Part shown: positions 30,128-41,591 of the stretch, piece after piece
Layout of the letters: the number at the start of each line of letters is the position of its first letter
How positions within the stretch are numbered: position 1 is the stretch's first letter
DNA from: Leptospira semungkisensis
GTDB taxonomy: Bacteria > Spirochaetota > Leptospiria > Leptospirales > Leptospiraceae
DNA length: 64,000 nt
Reading direction: 5' to 3'
Assembly (NCBI RefSeq): GCF_004770055.1
Contig: NZ_RQEP01000010.1
Span: forward strand, 364,328-428,327
Position numbers and translations under genes: made by a program
Notes under the pieces: generated by a model
Databases searched by the model: none
Seen by the model: the letters and a program-made list of their open reading frames with translations, nothing else
What the model was told of the DNA's origin: nothing

Positions 30128-31159
30128 TCAAGGTGAGATCACAAAACGGATCGGATTTCCTTTTCTATCTTCCAGATCATGAAGACTTTCATTAATGTCT
30201 TCTAATTTTCTTACATCCGTGATGGAACGAGAAAGATTTAATTTTCCTTGCACATACAGATCGATTAATTCGGGAATTGCTCTTCTGTCAGAACCATAAG
30301 AACCTGCGATCGTAACTTGCTTTTCTATAATGGCGAAAGGGATCGCGAATTTCAAAGGTTCTCTTCCGATTCCTACCATGACCATTCTTCCTCCTGGATT
30401 CATTGCACGAAGAGATTCTTCGATATTACTCATCCTTCCCGAGAAATCCGCGAGAAGATCGATCCCTTTGGAAATTTCTTTCAGAGTCTTGCCAGGGTTC
30501 TTGACCTCTTTTAAGTTTACCACTTCATCCGCGCCGTAAGCAAGCGCGTTGTCCAAGGCTCCTCTATCCACATCTAAAGCGATCACCTTTCCTTTGGTTA
30601 GTGCTCTTGCGATCACTACTCCGTGGATCCCTAACCCGCCGCATCCATAAACGGCAACATTGTCTCCGTCTTGTATATTCCCACGGAACTTAATTGCGTT
30701 ATACGGAGTGGAAACCGCATCGGCTAAGATAGCTCCTTGTTCGAAAGGAATAACATCGGGTAGAGGATATAAATAACGTTCTTCAACTATATTATATTCT
30801 GCGAAATTACCTTCTCGATCGAAACCGAAAACTCCTATGTCCTTGCATAGATTTTCTCTACCGCTTAGGCAATGTGCGCATACTCCGCAGCTTGTTCCTG
30901 CTGCGATCACTACTCGATCACCCTTCTTGATCCGCGTCACCTTCTCCCCAACTTCTTCTACAATGCCGGAAGCTTCGTGGCCTGGGATCTGAGGATAATG
31001 TTTACACTTCAATGTTCCGTGCAGAATCAAATGCACATCGGAGCCGCAAATACCACAGGCCTTTATTCTAACCTTAGCTTGTTCGGGACCGACCTTAGGA
31101 ACTGGAACATCTTTGATCTGAAGATTTCTTTTACCGGATTCTAATATTGCAGCTTTCAT
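30128..31159 (-). CDS. Zinc-dependent alcohol dehydrogenase (MDR family)
   Basis: 343 residues from ATG 31159, which has AGGAGA four bases upstream; a TTG 15 bases further up would overlap that site. Medium-chain NAD(P)-dependent dehydrogenase. Catalytic zinc ligands in KACGICGSDVH and the GHE of PGHEASGIVEEVG; structural zinc in CGVCAHCLSGRENLC; nucleotide motif VYGCGGLGIHG. Oxidises a secondary or sugar alcohol; the substrate cannot be told from the sequence. Confidence 0.9.
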   Translation of the reverse strand: MKAAILESGKRNLQIKDVPVPKVGPEQAKVRIKACGICGSDVHLILHGTLKCKHYPQIPGHEASGIVEEVGEKVTRIKKGDRVVIAAGTSCGVCAHCLSGRENLCKDIGVFGFDREGNFAEYNIVEERYLYPLPDVIPFEQGAILADAVSTPYNAIKFRGNIQDGDNVAVYGCGGLGIHGVVIARALTKGKVIALDVDRGALDNALAYGADEVVNLKEVKNPGKTLKEISKGIDLLADFSGRMSNIEESLRAMNPGGRMVMVGIGREPLKFAIPFAIIEKQVTIAGSYGSDRRAIPELIDLYVQGKLNLSRSITDVRKLEDINESLHDLEDRKGNPIRFVISP

Positions 31160-31337
31160 TTTTCTCCTACTCAAGGACCTGAATAGAAATATCTAAAGCA
31201 AAGAAACGGTCAAGGATTTGAGAGAAGAAGAGTTTAAGATCTAAAATTAAAATACGCCGTTCGGTATAGAGCGCTCCGTTTTTTCCTCCTTGTTCCGAGT
31301 AGGTCTCGTTTTTCCATGGTAACAGCTGTAGGACAAT

Positions 31338-31916
<579 letters not shown>

Positions 31917-31929
31917 GCAGTTTTTTGCA

Positions 31930-31960
31930 TACCGAGATCTTAAGCTCGGTCCTTATTTCT
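31930..31960 (+). terminator. Possible terminator after the thioesterase gene
   Basis: ACCGAG ATCTTAAG CTCGGT (31931-31950) followed by CCTTATTTCT; a 6-base stem with a weak T-run. Confidence 0.45.
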
Positions 31961-32077
31961 AGCCATATTTAGTTTCCGTTTTTCGTGCTATTTCGAAGGA
32001 GAAATCGGGTTTTAACGACTGGAGCCCGGCCTTTCTCACCTCGAATTCCGTCTAACTGATAATCAAAGGAGATTACA

Positions 32078-32695
<618 letters not shown>

Positions 32696-32697
32696 TC

Positions 32698-34599
32698 TTA
32701 GATCAGATTGGTTTCTGCTAAGGGGAGATGCACTCTAAACGTGGTTCTCCCCGGCCTGGATTGGAATTCGATCCTTCCATTATGTCTTTCTACGATCTTT
32801 TTGCAAATATCCAAGCCTAGTCCACTTCCCTCACCTTTTTCCTTTGTGGTAAAGAAAGGATCAAAGATCTTATCCTGGATCTCTTCTGGAATTCCTGGCC
32901 CGTTATCCGTAATAGAGACTACTAAATAATCTCCTTCCGTATCGGATTCCAATTCCAAGATCCCCTGAAAGGCGATAGCTTGAAATGCGTTATTGATCAG
33001 GTTCGCCCAAACCTGTGTCAATTGATCCGCCTGCCCACGTACCGCGGACCGATCCGAGAATTTACGAATAATCTCTACCCCATACTTTAGTTTATTATAA
33101 TAAAGCGTGAGAACAGTATCCATCTGCTCGCGAATATCTATGATGCTAAGGACAGTCTGATCTTGGTAAACGTATGTTTTCAGAGCACGGATCACCCTGG
33201 AAGCTTTGATTGCGGCTTCTCGGATCACATTGCTATGTCTTAAGATCCCAGAAAGACTGGACGCATTCGAAACAACTGTGGGAAATTTTTCCTTAGGAAC
33301 TTCTTTTACAAGTTCAGGAAGATCTTCGGGTCGGATCCCTAACTCGGCCAGGTTCTCTGAAACGAATTCCAAAGAAGAATAACCCAACTGACTTAAGGCA
33401 TCGCGGATCAATTTTCGATTTCTTCTTTCTTCTGCGGAATCATAGAACTCAGGAAAAATACTTCCTTTGGAAAAAATCATTTTCCAACTTTCTCTTTCTA
33501 CTTCGCTCATTTCCGCGAAATCGCAGAGTAATTTCTCCCAGTCTTGAAGAAATAGACTTTGGATCCCTTCGTTCGAAGAGATGATCGCTCCTAGAGGAGT
33601 ATTGACTTCGTGCGCAATCCCTGCGATCAATTGACCTAGTACCGCCATCTTCTCGGATTGGATGAGTTGCGCCTGAGTCGACTTGAGCTCGTCTAAAGTT
33701 ACCGTAAGATCTCGATTCGTATTTTTGAGATACGTATTCGTTGCCTTTAACTCTTCCGTTCTTCGAATTACTTTCTGTTCCAGTTCTTCGTTCAGACGTT
33801 TGATCTGCTCTTCCGATTTCTTTCTCTCGGAGATATCTCTCACAATTGCCTGAAGAAGTTTACGACCGTTTAATGTAACTGAGTTTAAGGTCACTTCTGC
33901 ATCGAAGGTCGAACGATCCTTTTTGCAATGTAGCCAATCGAAAGTCTGAGGTCTTCCGTCTAACGCGGCCATGATCTTCTGCTTTGCTTTTTCGGAAGAA
34001 GGGGATCCATCCGGCTGATATTCGGGAGAAAAATCCACGGGAGACGCTCCTACAATATCCTCACGTTCGCAGCCAAACATCTCCTCCGTCTTTGGATTAC
34101 ATTCCAGAAAGACCCGATCATCCATGAGAAAAATCGCTTCTCCTGCCGAATGAAAGAGTGTCTTAAATTTGACCTCGTTTTCCTTAAGTGCAGCTTCTAC
34201 TGCTAATTTTTCGGAAAGAGAATTGGCAAGCCTTGTCTCTGTCTCCATTCTTTCAGTCAGATTCTCGAAGATTAATGCGATTCCGACTAACTTTCCTTCT
34301 TCCAGAAGAGGATTCACTCGAAAGCGAACTTGCAATAGAATGTTACTGATTGTGGTGCGGTAAGGTCCTTCGTAATCGGAAGCCTCTCCTTTTAATCCCT
34401 TACCCAATAATTCGGATACTGTCTTGTCCCTAAGATCTAGATAAGAAAGACCTATGATCTTTTCCTTGGTCGCTTTTAAAAATTGCAGAGAAGATTCATT
34501 CGCCTCTACAATCGTACCATTCTTATCAAAGATCATGAGTCCGATCGGAGATTGCTCGAACAAAGCTCGATATACGTTTTTGTTATCAATCTGGCTCAT
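32698..34599 (-). CDS. PAS-PAS sensor histidine kinase with enlarged DHp region
   Basis: 633 residues, soluble. Two PAS domains (about 1-120 and 140-262), a coiled coil, H-box GIAHEVNTPLGAIISS, and a GHKL ATPase ([45 protein letters not shown]). Between the phosphoaccepting histidine and the N-box asparagine there are about 205 residues, nearly twice the usual distance; the extra part contains RKLIRDALSQLGYSSLEF. The next gene encodes a kinase with the same expansion. No response regulator is adjacent. Confidence 0.93.
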   Translation of the reverse strand: MSQIDNKNVYRALFEQSPIGLMIFDKNGTIVEANESSLQFLKATKEKIIGLSYLDLRDKTVSELLGKGLKGEASDYEGPYRTTISNILLQVRFRVNPLLEEGKLVGIALIFENLTERMETETRLANSLSEKLAVEAALKENEVKFKTLFHSAGEAIFLMDDRVFLECNPKTEEMFGCEREDIVGASPVDFSPEYQPDGSPSSEKAKQKIMAALDGRPQTFDWLHCKKDRSTFDAEVTLNSVTLNGRKLLQAIVRDISERKKSEEQIKRLNEELEQKVIRRTEELKATNTYLKNTNRDLTVTLDELKSTQAQLIQSEKMAVLGQLIAGIAHEVNTPLGAIISSNEGIQSLFLQDWEKLLCDFAEMSEVERESWKMIFSKGSIFPEFYDSAEERRNRKLIRDALSQLGYSSLEFVSENLAELGIRPEDLPELVKEVPKEKFPTVVSNASSLSGILRHSNVIREAAIKASRVIRALKTYVYQDQTVLSIIDIREQMDTVLTLYYNKLKYGVEIIRKFSDRSAVRGQADQLTQVWANLINNAFQAIAFQGILELESDTEGDYLVVSITDNGPGIPEEIQDKIFDPFFTTKEKGEGSGLGLDICKKIVERHNGRIEFQSRPGRTTFRVHLPLAETNLI

Positions 34600-34700
34600 A
34601 CTTTTATTCTAAAGCGTATCGAATGAGAATCTCTCGCAACTCTCCGTTGCGCATTCATTGAGATCAATCGAATATTTCGCTTATTAAAAGGTCGCTTGTT

Positions 34701-36827
34701 TTAGACCGGTTTCGACTCTTGAAAAGCAGGAAGAAGAACGTAGAACGTTGTCCCAGAGTCGGTACTAGTGAAATGTATCCTTCCTTTATGCTCTTCTACT
34801 ACGTTCTTGCAGATATCTAAGCCTAATCCTGTCCCTTCTCCAGGGGATTTGGTTGTGAAGAATGGATCGAAGACTCGGTCTTTAATCTCGTCTGGGATCC
34901 CAGTTCCTGTGTCCTGAATGGAAATCTCCCAATAATCATCACTTTGCAATTTAGCATCTATAAAGATCCGTCCGGAATAGTTCATGGCATGAAAGGCATT
35001 CGTAATCAGATTCGTCCATACTAAGTATAGTCTTTCGGAATCTCCCTGAACCCTCGCCTCATCAGGGATCTGAATATCGATGAGCACCTTATTCTTTATT
35101 TTAGAATAATATAAAGTTATTATATTTTCTATCTGCTCTTTCGGAGAGACCGATTCGACCTGAGGTCTCCAGTCCCCTTCTCCTGCAGCATAACTCTTGA
35201 GTGCTTGGATCACTCTCGAAGCCTTGACGGAAGCATCCAAGATCAACTGACTGGAACGAGCTATACTGGATAAGGAGGAGGCGTTGTTTACTATCAGCCA
35301 GCCCCTTTCTCCCATTGGCAATTTTTGGAGGACCTCCTTCACTTGCTCCGGAGAATTTCCCATATCCGTAAGAATATCCGCCATCATGTGAGCATTCGAG
35401 AATCCGGCATCTGCAAGTATCGATTCGGAAAGTTTTCGTTTTTTTCTTTCTTCCTTAGAATCAAAATCAGTATAAGCAACGCCTCCTCTTTTAAAAAGAG
35501 TGGCCCAGACTTCCTTCTCTTCCTTATTGAAGCTCGCATATTCCCTGATCAAATCTTCCCAAGGTTCGTTCAGAATGGAGCGGATTCCTTCAGTCGAGGA
35601 TCGTATCGCTCCTAAAGGAGTATTCAATTCATGAGCGATTCCTGCGATTAGCCTTCCGAGAACCGCCATCTTTTCGGATTGGACTAAATTCTCTTGGGCC
35701 TTCTTTAATTCACTCATTGCAGATCTTAACTTTTCATTGGTATCCACCAAATACTCGTTAGCCGATCTAAGTTCTTCGGTTCTTTCTGAAACTGTGACCT
35801 CCAAGGCTTCGTTTGCATTTCGGATTACCTTCTCCGCAATTGCAAGATCGGTGACGAGCAAGCTTTGTCTTAGACTCGCGATTACTACCATTACTCCAGC
35901 GCAGAACCAGATCACGAGGCGAATGATCTCCGGAAGTCCTTGTAGAGTGAGCGAAAGAACGATAGCTGCCGAACAAACAATTACTTCCAAAAGGGGAAGT
36001 ATTCTCAAGAGTCCACTTTCTGTTCCTGCATTCTTCTTTAACGCGGAAAGATCAGGCTCCCAGGTTAATGAACTATATCCTAATAGCAAGATACTCGCAG
36101 AGAAACCAGCATTCGTAAGAGTTCCGTCTGCCGGAACCTGTATTAGAAAAATAGAATTCCATTGTAGCCAACTGATCCCTGTCCCTGCAAGTCCAGCCAC
36201 CAAGCAAAGATAAGAAAGACTGATCTTAATTCTGAGAGAAGGTTGCATGAGTACTGCAACGCTTGCCGCAGAAAGCATAAAGACAGGATACACTGCGAGT
36301 GCGAGCAGCTGCAACCAAGGCCTATCTTCTTTTTTAGAAAGATATAATACTAGAGTCACCGCAAGAACAGCAATGCTAAGACCGATCGCATCCATGATTG
36401 CGACCTTCATTCGATTCAAAGGAACCTTATCTCTTAAAAAACGGGTAAAGCCTAATATGAAACAAGGCCCAAGCCAAGGATAGAATACATCACTAGGAGC
36501 AGGAAAACTATAGAATTGGGTAAGAGCTTGTATGTCCCAAACCACTTGCCCCGTAAAATACGAAAAAAGCCCCAGAAAAAACCAGAATCTATATCTCCTG
36601 GCTTCACCTTCTGAAGACCGATATCCGAACCAAGCTGCGGTGGTGGCAAAGCCAATAGAGGCAGTCCAATGTATATTGTCGAAGATCCGTAATAATTCAG
36701 CTTCTTTTGTGAAATAAATTAATGCAAAGAGAAGGAGTACGAATATAAATCCGGCATAGATAAAGAAGAAACCTAAATTTCTATCCTTTGAGGAACGAAT
36801 CTCTAGAGCGGAAGCCGAGGCATTCAT
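34701..36827 (-). CDS. Membrane-bound sensor histidine kinase with enlarged DHp region
   Basis: 708 residues. About nine membrane helices in residues 1-340, a coiled coil, H-box [20 protein letters not shown], then the same large segment between H-box and N-box as in the downstream kinase ([45 protein letters not shown]), and the ATPase ([34 protein letters not shown]). The last 300 residues align with the neighbour; the sensors do not. A tandem duplication with sensor replacement is likely. Confidence 0.93.
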   Translation of the reverse strand: MNASASALEIRSSKDRNLGFFFIYAGFIFVLLLFALIYFTKEAELLRIFDNIHWTASIGFATTAAWFGYRSSEGEARRYRFWFFLGLFSYFTGQVVWDIQALTQFYSFPAPSDVFYPWLGPCFILGFTRFLRDKVPLNRMKVAIMDAIGLSIAVLAVTLVLYLSKKEDRPWLQLLALAVYPVFMLSAASVAVLMQPSLRIKISLSYLCLVAGLAGTGISWLQWNSIFLIQVPADGTLTNAGFSASILLLGYSSLTWEPDLSALKKNAGTESGLLRILPLLEVIVCSAAIVLSLTLQGLPEIIRLVIWFCAGVMVVIASLRQSLLVTDLAIAEKVIRNANEALEVTVSERTEELRSANEYLVDTNEKLRSAMSELKKAQENLVQSEKMAVLGRLIAGIAHELNTPLGAIRSSTEGIRSILNEPWEDLIREYASFNKEEKEVWATLFKRGGVAYTDFDSKEERKKRKLSESILADAGFSNAHMMADILTDMGNSPEQVKEVLQKLPMGERGWLIVNNASSLSSIARSSQLILDASVKASRVIQALKSYAAGEGDWRPQVESVSPKEQIENIITLYYSKIKNKVLIDIQIPDEARVQGDSERLYLVWTNLITNAFHAMNYSGRIFIDAKLQSDDYWEISIQDTGTGIPDEIKDRVFDPFFTTKSPGEGTGLGLDICKNVVEEHKGRIHFTSTDSGTTFYVLLPAFQESKPV

Positions 36828-36950
36828 GCGAATTTGCGGGGCTAAATATTAAGCTCTAAAAATCCAAAGTCCACACTTTTTTATCTTAGTAAAGAACGAG
36901 ACACATAACGATTCCAAGCTTCGAAAGAGTTGAGCACGTTTTAAATCGTA

Positions 36951-37685
36951 TCAATAGAGAGTTCTATTCTTCTTATCAGGAAGATGAGGAAGAAAATTCA
37001 CGCTAATCGGCACATAAGCTCCCCTCACCCAACGAAACACGCTCAAGGAAGTGTTCCAGATCCAAGGCATCCAAGTAAACATATCTTGGTCTTGTTTTAA
37101 CATTCGATTTAAGGTAAGAGAGATCGGAGTGCCTGAAGTAAAAATATAAACTCTCTCGGAAGAAGAAGGCTGAAAATATTTCGTATATGCAAGCTTGACC
37201 CTAGACTCGAATTGAGCATACGACTCGATTCCTTCTGGAGTATAAGATCCTTCTCTCCAGAAACTTAAGATCTCTTCCGTAAGTTTGAAGAATAAAGCCG
37301 CAGAACGTATTCCCCCTTTCAGTCTGACTTGGGAAAAAAGAGCCAAAGACTTTGCAAACTCCGGACGAATGCCTGCGAGATACGCAGAGTATGCTTTCCA
37401 TAGTTGGGAAGAGAATTCATTCCAATTCGAATCTTGGTGAAAGAAGTCAGGCTGAATAGCCGGAACTTTTTTGGGATCCACGGAGCGGACCCCTTCCAAA
37501 AATGACTCTGCAGTTTCCTTATGACGTCTCATAGTACCGGCTATAATCTTATCCGGAAAATCATCGTTAGACGCCATATATTTTCCGAGCAAGAATGCCT
37601 GCTCCTTTCCCCTAGGGGTCAGAAGATCATAATCCTCCCCCTGAGAATTGGCCTGTCCATGACGGATCAGATAAATTACTGACAT
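36951..37685 (-). CDS. Histidine-phosphatase-fold protein, second catalytic histidine absent
   Basis: 244 residues. N-terminal motif LIRHGQANSQG with the phospho-accepting histidine, and TMRRHKETAE with the arginine typical of the family. The second histidine (normally VxHGG or SHG) is not present: the matching segment reads VYIFTSGTPISL. This suggests an inactive or altered phosphatase. Last gene of the block that begins at 41431; the start is 6 bases from the DUF6285-like stop. Could act on, or bind, the phosphorylated intermediate made by the kinase of the operon. Confidence 0.8.
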   Translation of the reverse strand: MSVIYLIRHGQANSQGEDYDLLTPRGKEQAFLLGKYMASNDDFPDKIIAGTMRRHKETAESFLEGVRSVDPKKVPAIQPDFFHQDSNWNEFSSQLWKAYSAYLAGIRPEFAKSLALFSQVRLKGGIRSAALFFKLTEEILSFWREGSYTPEGIESYAQFESRVKLAYTKYFQPSSSERVYIFTSGTPISLTLNRMLKQDQDMFTWMPWIWNTSLSVFRWVRGAYVPISVNFLPHLPDKKNRTLY

Positions 37686-37691
37686 TATATA

Positions 37692-38087
37692 TTAAGATTC
37701 CGTTGTGAAGCGTGGATTCACTATCTCCACTTTTTCTATCACGGATTCTTTTACATGTTTCCAGTAAGCGGTATCTTCTAAGGATTTCTTTTCTTTTCGG
37801 ATAATATCTCTAAGTTCCTTGTTCCAAGAAGAAGCCAAAGCCTTCTTCTCATTCCAAGTCTTAGGAAATTCCTGTTTCTTGCTCAAGAGAGAAGCGGCAC
37901 GGGAGAGTTCTTTGTCCAATAACTCCTCTCCGGATCGGATCTCACGAGAGATCACTCCCAGCATATTCCAACTTACTAAAGTCTTATATGCCAACAGATC
38001 TTTATCCCTGAACTCAGGTAGGACTTCCTTCATTAGAAAATCCTGTATTGCCTCTAATAATTCCGTAGCGCTCGGTTTATCCTGCAT
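37692..38087 (-). CDS. DUF6285-like small protein (LvaB-like)
   Basis: 131 residues, helical, no membrane segment. Reads as the small partner found next to APH-type kinases and acyl-CoA dehydrogenases: PSATELLEAIQDFL at the N-terminus, AYKTLVSWNMLGVISREI in the middle. In Pseudomonas putida the small protein LvaB is needed for the kinase LvaA to phosphorylate 4-hydroxyvaleryl-CoA. The gene lies 10 bases downstream of the kinase gene, in the order expected for such a pair. Family assignment from memory of the sequence pattern and position. Confidence 0.65.
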   Translation of the reverse strand: MQDKPSATELLEAIQDFLMKEVLPEFRDKDLLAYKTLVSWNMLGVISREIRSGEELLDKELSRAASLLSKKQEFPKTWNEKKALASSWNKELRDIIRKEKKSLEDTAYWKHVKESVIEKVEIVNPRFTTES

Positions 38088-38097
38088 ATAAGTTCCC

Positions 38098-39147
38098 TTA
38101 TTTAACAGACTCTTCTATGAGTCTCATTGCTTCGTATTCCATCTCGCAGGCCCTTCTTCCGATGGATGCGAGTTCTATTCCTTTATCCTTTCCGGAAAGA
38201 TGTCTTTCTGCTTGGCCGATGCAACCGATGGCCCAGCGAAGATTTCCCATCACTTCCCAGTAAATGATTTTTTGAGGATCGAGTTTCACACCTGCGGCCT
38301 TCTCATACGCCTCATAAAATTCGGAGCGGTCTGCAAATCCGCCTGCTTCTTTATTCAATTTTCCGAATCTCCAATCTCTCATGCAAAGCCAGGTAAGATC
38401 CTCGTGTCGATCTCCCCAATGTGCAAATTCCCAATCCACAATTCCTTGCAGACCTTCCGAATTCACCATGAAGTTCCCTGTCCTAAAATCGCCATGGATC
38501 AATACGGACGCGTCACTCGGCTTTGCATTCTTTTCCAACCAATTGAGTATCAGTTCCATTGCAGGATAGGCTCCATCCATGGAATCCAATTGCAAACGAA
38601 GAGCATGCACCGAACCTTCGGCGACTGTCTTGCCTGGAAAGGATTGGCCTAGATCCAGGACTCGCTTGAGTTCCTCATCCTTGCATTTCTCCGGTCCGAC
38701 AGAATGGATCGCCGCTAAATTCTCGGCGAGTTCCTGAGTGATCTGTTTTCTGACCTTGTTTAAGCTCGGATCCTTTACTACGAATCTTCCGGTGGCCTTG
38801 CCTTGTATCCTCTTCATGAAATAGAAAGGATTTCCGGTGACGACAGAATCCGATTCTAACCAGAACGGCTCAGGAGTCTTGACTCCAGCTTCGAAGGCCA
38901 TTCTGCAGACTTTGAATTCATTGATACGAGAAAGAGAAGCGAGCAAGGATGCGCCCTTGTCCGTGCGATATACTGTCTGATAGATTCCTTGTTCGGGACC
39001 TCCATCCACTTTTATATCTGCGGAGAAGTTTTCCTGGCAGGCTCCACCCGAAAGAGAAACCATATTATTAATTTCTACTTTTCCTTTTAGTCTTTGCCCG
39101 AGATAAGATTCGAGTCTTTCTTTCAATTCGGAGTCTTTCACGATCAA
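38098..39147 (-). CDS. APH-family kinase (ACAD10/11- and LvaA-like)
   Basis: 349 residues of the aminoglycoside-phosphotransferase fold. Brenner motif [12 protein letters not shown] followed by [20 protein letters not shown], in place of the classical DxD metal site. This subgroup phosphorylates 4-hydroxyacyl-CoA: LvaA in bacteria, the kinase domain of ACAD10/11 in animals. Starts with an ATGA overlap at the end of the acyl-CoA dehydrogenase gene and ends 10 bases before the DUF6285-like gene, so all three are translationally close. Specific substrate unknown. Confidence 0.82.
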   Translation of the reverse strand: MIVKDSELKERLESYLGQRLKGKVEINNMVSLSGGACQENFSADIKVDGGPEQGIYQTVYRTDKGASLLASLSRINEFKVCRMAFEAGVKTPEPFWLESDSVVTGNPFYFMKRIQGKATGRFVVKDPSLNKVRKQITQELAENLAAIHSVGPEKCKDEELKRVLDLGQSFPGKTVAEGSVHALRLQLDSMDGAYPAMELILNWLEKNAKPSDASVLIHGDFRTGNFMVNSEGLQGIVDWEFAHWGDRHEDLTWLCMRDWRFGKLNKEAGGFADRSEFYEAYEKAAGVKLDPQKIIYWEVMGNLRWAIGCIGQAERHLSGKDKGIELASIGRRACEMEYEAMRLIEESVK

Positions 39148-40319
39148 AAACTCTCCTTGCCTGACATTAGGTTCCTACCTATCACCATTTTATGAGTTTC
39201 TGTAGGACCATCAGCAATCCTGGCCGCTCTCGCATCTCTATAAAATAATTCTAATTTAAGATAGCGACTGAATCCATGAGAACCGCAGATCTGGATCGCC
39301 CGATCTATACACTTATTCAGAGTCTCGCTTACCTGCCACTTCGCTAAGGAAACCGCCTGTCTTGCATCCCCTCCTTTGCGAAGTATATCCGCTGCCTTTA
39401 AGGTAAGAAGAAAACCGGATTGTATTTCCAAGGCGGATTCCGCAAACATCCACTGGATCCCTTGGTGCTCCGAAAGTTTGCCACCAAACAATTCACGCTT
39501 AAGAGCATACTCTCTAGCGATTTCCATAGACCTCCTTGCGAGACCGATCCATCTCATACAATGGGTCAAACGAGCAGGCCCTAATCTCTCTTGAGACAAA
39601 CGGAATCCTTCTCCAATCTTTCCTAAAACTTGAGATTCATGCACTTTAACATTTTCGAATGTAAGCTCGCAATGCCCACCAGGACCATGAGAACCCAACA
39701 TCCCGATCTCCTGAACCATCGTGTATCCCGGAGCATCAGTAGGAACTAGGAACATAGAAGTTCTTCTGAAACTATCATTCACCTTTGCCATTACGATCAA
39801 GAAGGCAGCGCCATTCGCACCGGTGCAGTACCATTTATGACCGTTCAGAATATAATGATCTCCATCTTTCTCCGCGTTAGTCGCAAGAGTTGTAGGATCC
39901 GAACCAGCACCAGGAGGAGGTTCCGTCATAGCAAAACCGGATCTGATCTTTCCTTCTACCAGCGGATGATAGTATTTCTTCTTTTGTTCTTCGTTCGCAG
40001 CCAAGTGAAGAAGGTGCATATTCCCTTCGTCAGGCGCGTCACAGTTACAGAGATAAGGAGCAATAGGAGAGCGACCTAATTCACTGAAGACCAAAGCAGT
40101 TCCCACTAAATCTAACCCCAATCCTCCTTCCGACTTAGGAAGATGAGCCGTCCACAGACCTCTCCTCTTCGCTTCTTCGCGAAGTTTTTGCACGATCGGT
40201 TCCGGCATTCTTGCATGATCATAATCGTAATGATCCTCTGCAGGAATGGCCACTTCTTCTACGAAGGCTTTGGCCTTCTCTCTTATACCTTCTACTTCCT
40301 TAGGAATGGATAAGTCCAT
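39144..40319 (-). CDS. Acyl-CoA dehydrogenase, ACAD10/11-LvaC type
   Basis: 391 residues. FAD-dependent acyl-CoA dehydrogenase fold ([42 protein letters not shown]). Two features place it in the group that processes phosphorylated 4-hydroxyacyl-Co[21 protein letters not shown] near residue 90, and IADGPTETH at the C-terminus where ordinary enzymes have YEGT with the catalytic glutamate; here an aspartate is in that place. With the kinase it would convert 4-hydroxyacyl-CoA via a 4-phospho intermediate to 3-hydroxyacyl-CoA for beta-oxidation. 17 bases after the beta-propeller gene. Confidence 0.85.
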   Translation of the reverse strand: MDLSIPKEVEGIREKAKAFVEEVAIPAEDHYDYDHARMPEPIVQKLREEAKRRGLWTAHLPKSEGGLGLDLVGTALVFSELGRSPIAPYLCNCDAPDEGNMHLLHLAANEEQKKKYYHPLVEGKIRSGFAMTEPPPGAGSDPTTLATNAEKDGDHYILNGHKWYCTGANGAAFLIVMAKVNDSFRRTSMFLVPTDAPGYTMVQEIGMLGSHGPGGHCELTFENVKVHESQVLGKIGEGFRLSQERLGPARLTHCMRWIGLARRSMEIAREYALKRELFGGKLSEHQGIQWMFAESALEIQSGFLLTLKAADILRKGGDARQAVSLAKWQVSETLNKCIDRAIQICGSHGFSRYLKLELFYRDARAARIADGPTETHKMVIGRNLMSGKESF

Positions 40320-40336
40320 AGTGTATTCAATTTTCC

Positions 40337-41431
40337 TTATTGTTTTTTTTCTAAGAATTCTTCCGGTAATTTAAACTTTCCGATTCTATCATTATGAAGA
40401 CTTCCTAAATAGAGATAATCCCCTTTTCGTTTTACTGAGGTAATCTCTTTCAGATGCTTTCCCTTTGGCTCTTGAAAGCTTGCTTCGACAACTCCGTCCT
40501 CGTTCAAGACGACTGCAAAACCATATGGCTCGGGCTTGGGCCAGAGAAATTTTGGAAGCTTAGCAACAAGAGATTTAGTCCAAGGACGAGGATGAAGAAC
40601 TTTATCCACCATCGCATTTCTAACGGTGAATAACGCTAGATAGAAATGGCCTTTTCCATCCGAGGAAATATTATCCGGAAAGCCCGGCAAATTCTCCACC
40701 CAGATCTCGCTTGTTCCTGCCTTCGGCCCCTTCAACCAATATCTATGAATTCTGTATTTATAAGTTTCGTTTAATACTAGAAAATCCTCGTTCTCAGAAA
40801 GAGCTACACCATTCGGAAAGAATAAATCTTTCATAAGAGTCGTTGTCTTCTTTGTGCGAGGATCGTATTTCAGAAGACGACCGTGAGGAACCGCTTCCAT
40901 AAGATCATACAAGTATTCTGCGGAGCCATATTTATAACTCGCATCCGAGAAATACACAGTCCCGTCTTTCGTCACATCCAGATCGTCAGTAAACTTAAAA
41001 GGAAGACCATCGGATTCGGTGGAAAGAATTTCCACCTTTCCATCTTTCTCTATCTTAACTAGACCCTTGATGGCATCCGCAACAATCAAACTTCCATTAG
41101 GAAGAAGTTTCATACCAAGAGGTCTTCCCCCAGTAAATGCATGAGCCTTGATCTCTTCGTCTTTAGAGATAAAGTAAACCTTGCCGTCCTCACTAGCCGA
41201 GTAGATATTCTCATGATCATCCGGCTCCGTATCTTCCGGGCCGTGGATCTTACCCTGAGCGATCAATGTTGCGGACTCCAAAGCGTTATTCTTTTGGAAA
41301 GCACCGATGAGTCCCATATCAACAGGAGGTTGGTAAAGTGCGGGTTGGATTGGAGAAGGTTTGAGGACAAAACCTATTAGGAGAATGATAAGAAATGCTG
41401 CAAAGAGCAGGAGGATTTTCTTCGTATTCAC
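40337..41431 (-). CDS. Membrane-anchored SMP-30/strictosidine-synthase-like hydrolase
   Basis: 364 residues with one N-terminal membrane helix ([18 protein letters not shown]) and a six-bladed beta-propeller ([76 protein letters not shown]). Best likeness is APMAP/strictosidine-synthase-like calcium-dependent esterases and lactonases. First gene of the block with acyl-CoA dehydrogenase and kinase. A lactonase that opens gamma-lactones to 4-hydroxy acids would feed that pathway; this is inference. Divergent from the Crp-like gene. Confidence 0.82.
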   Translation of the reverse strand: MNTKKILLLFAAFLIILLIGFVLKPSPIQPALYQPPVDMGLIGAFQKNNALESATLIAQGKIHGPEDTEPDDHENIYSASEDGKVYFISKDEEIKAHAFTGGRPLGMKLLPNGSLIVADAIKGLVKIEKDGKVEILSTESDGLPFKFTDDLDVTKDGTVYFSDASYKYGSAEYLYDLMEAVPHGRLLKYDPRTKKTTTLMKDLFFPNGVALSENEDFLVLNETYKYRIHRYWLKGPKAGTSEIWVENLPGFPDNISSDGKGHFYLALFTVRNAMVDKVLHPRPWTKSLVAKLPKFLWPKPEPYGFAVVLNEDGVVEASFQEPKGKHLKEITSVKRKGDYLYLGSLHNDRIGKFKLPEEFLEKKQ

Positions 41432-41566
41432 GATTCCCTCCTTTAGGGAAAACGATTGAAGACGCTATTCGGGAAGGGCATCCAGTCAACGTAAAATTCC
41501 GGTCCGGGGTCTCCGAGGCCTAATATTTGATTGCTGCCCCCAACAATCGGCCGATAAGGTATATGG

Positions 41567-41583
41567 GGACTCAATTCGAGTCC
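41567..41583. promoter_or_regulatory. Inverted repeat upstream of the Crp-like gene
   Basis: GGACTC AATTC GAGTCC, perfect 6-base arms, ends nine bases before ATG 41592 in the divergent region between the LvaABC-like operon and the Crp-like gene. Candidate operator for the regulator. Confidence 0.4.
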
Positions 41584-41591
41584 GTTTTAAT

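Noticed and set aside
35325..36213. Plus-strand open frames inside the membrane histidine kinase gene
   Set aside because: Antisense shadows of a long, well-conserved kinase frame.
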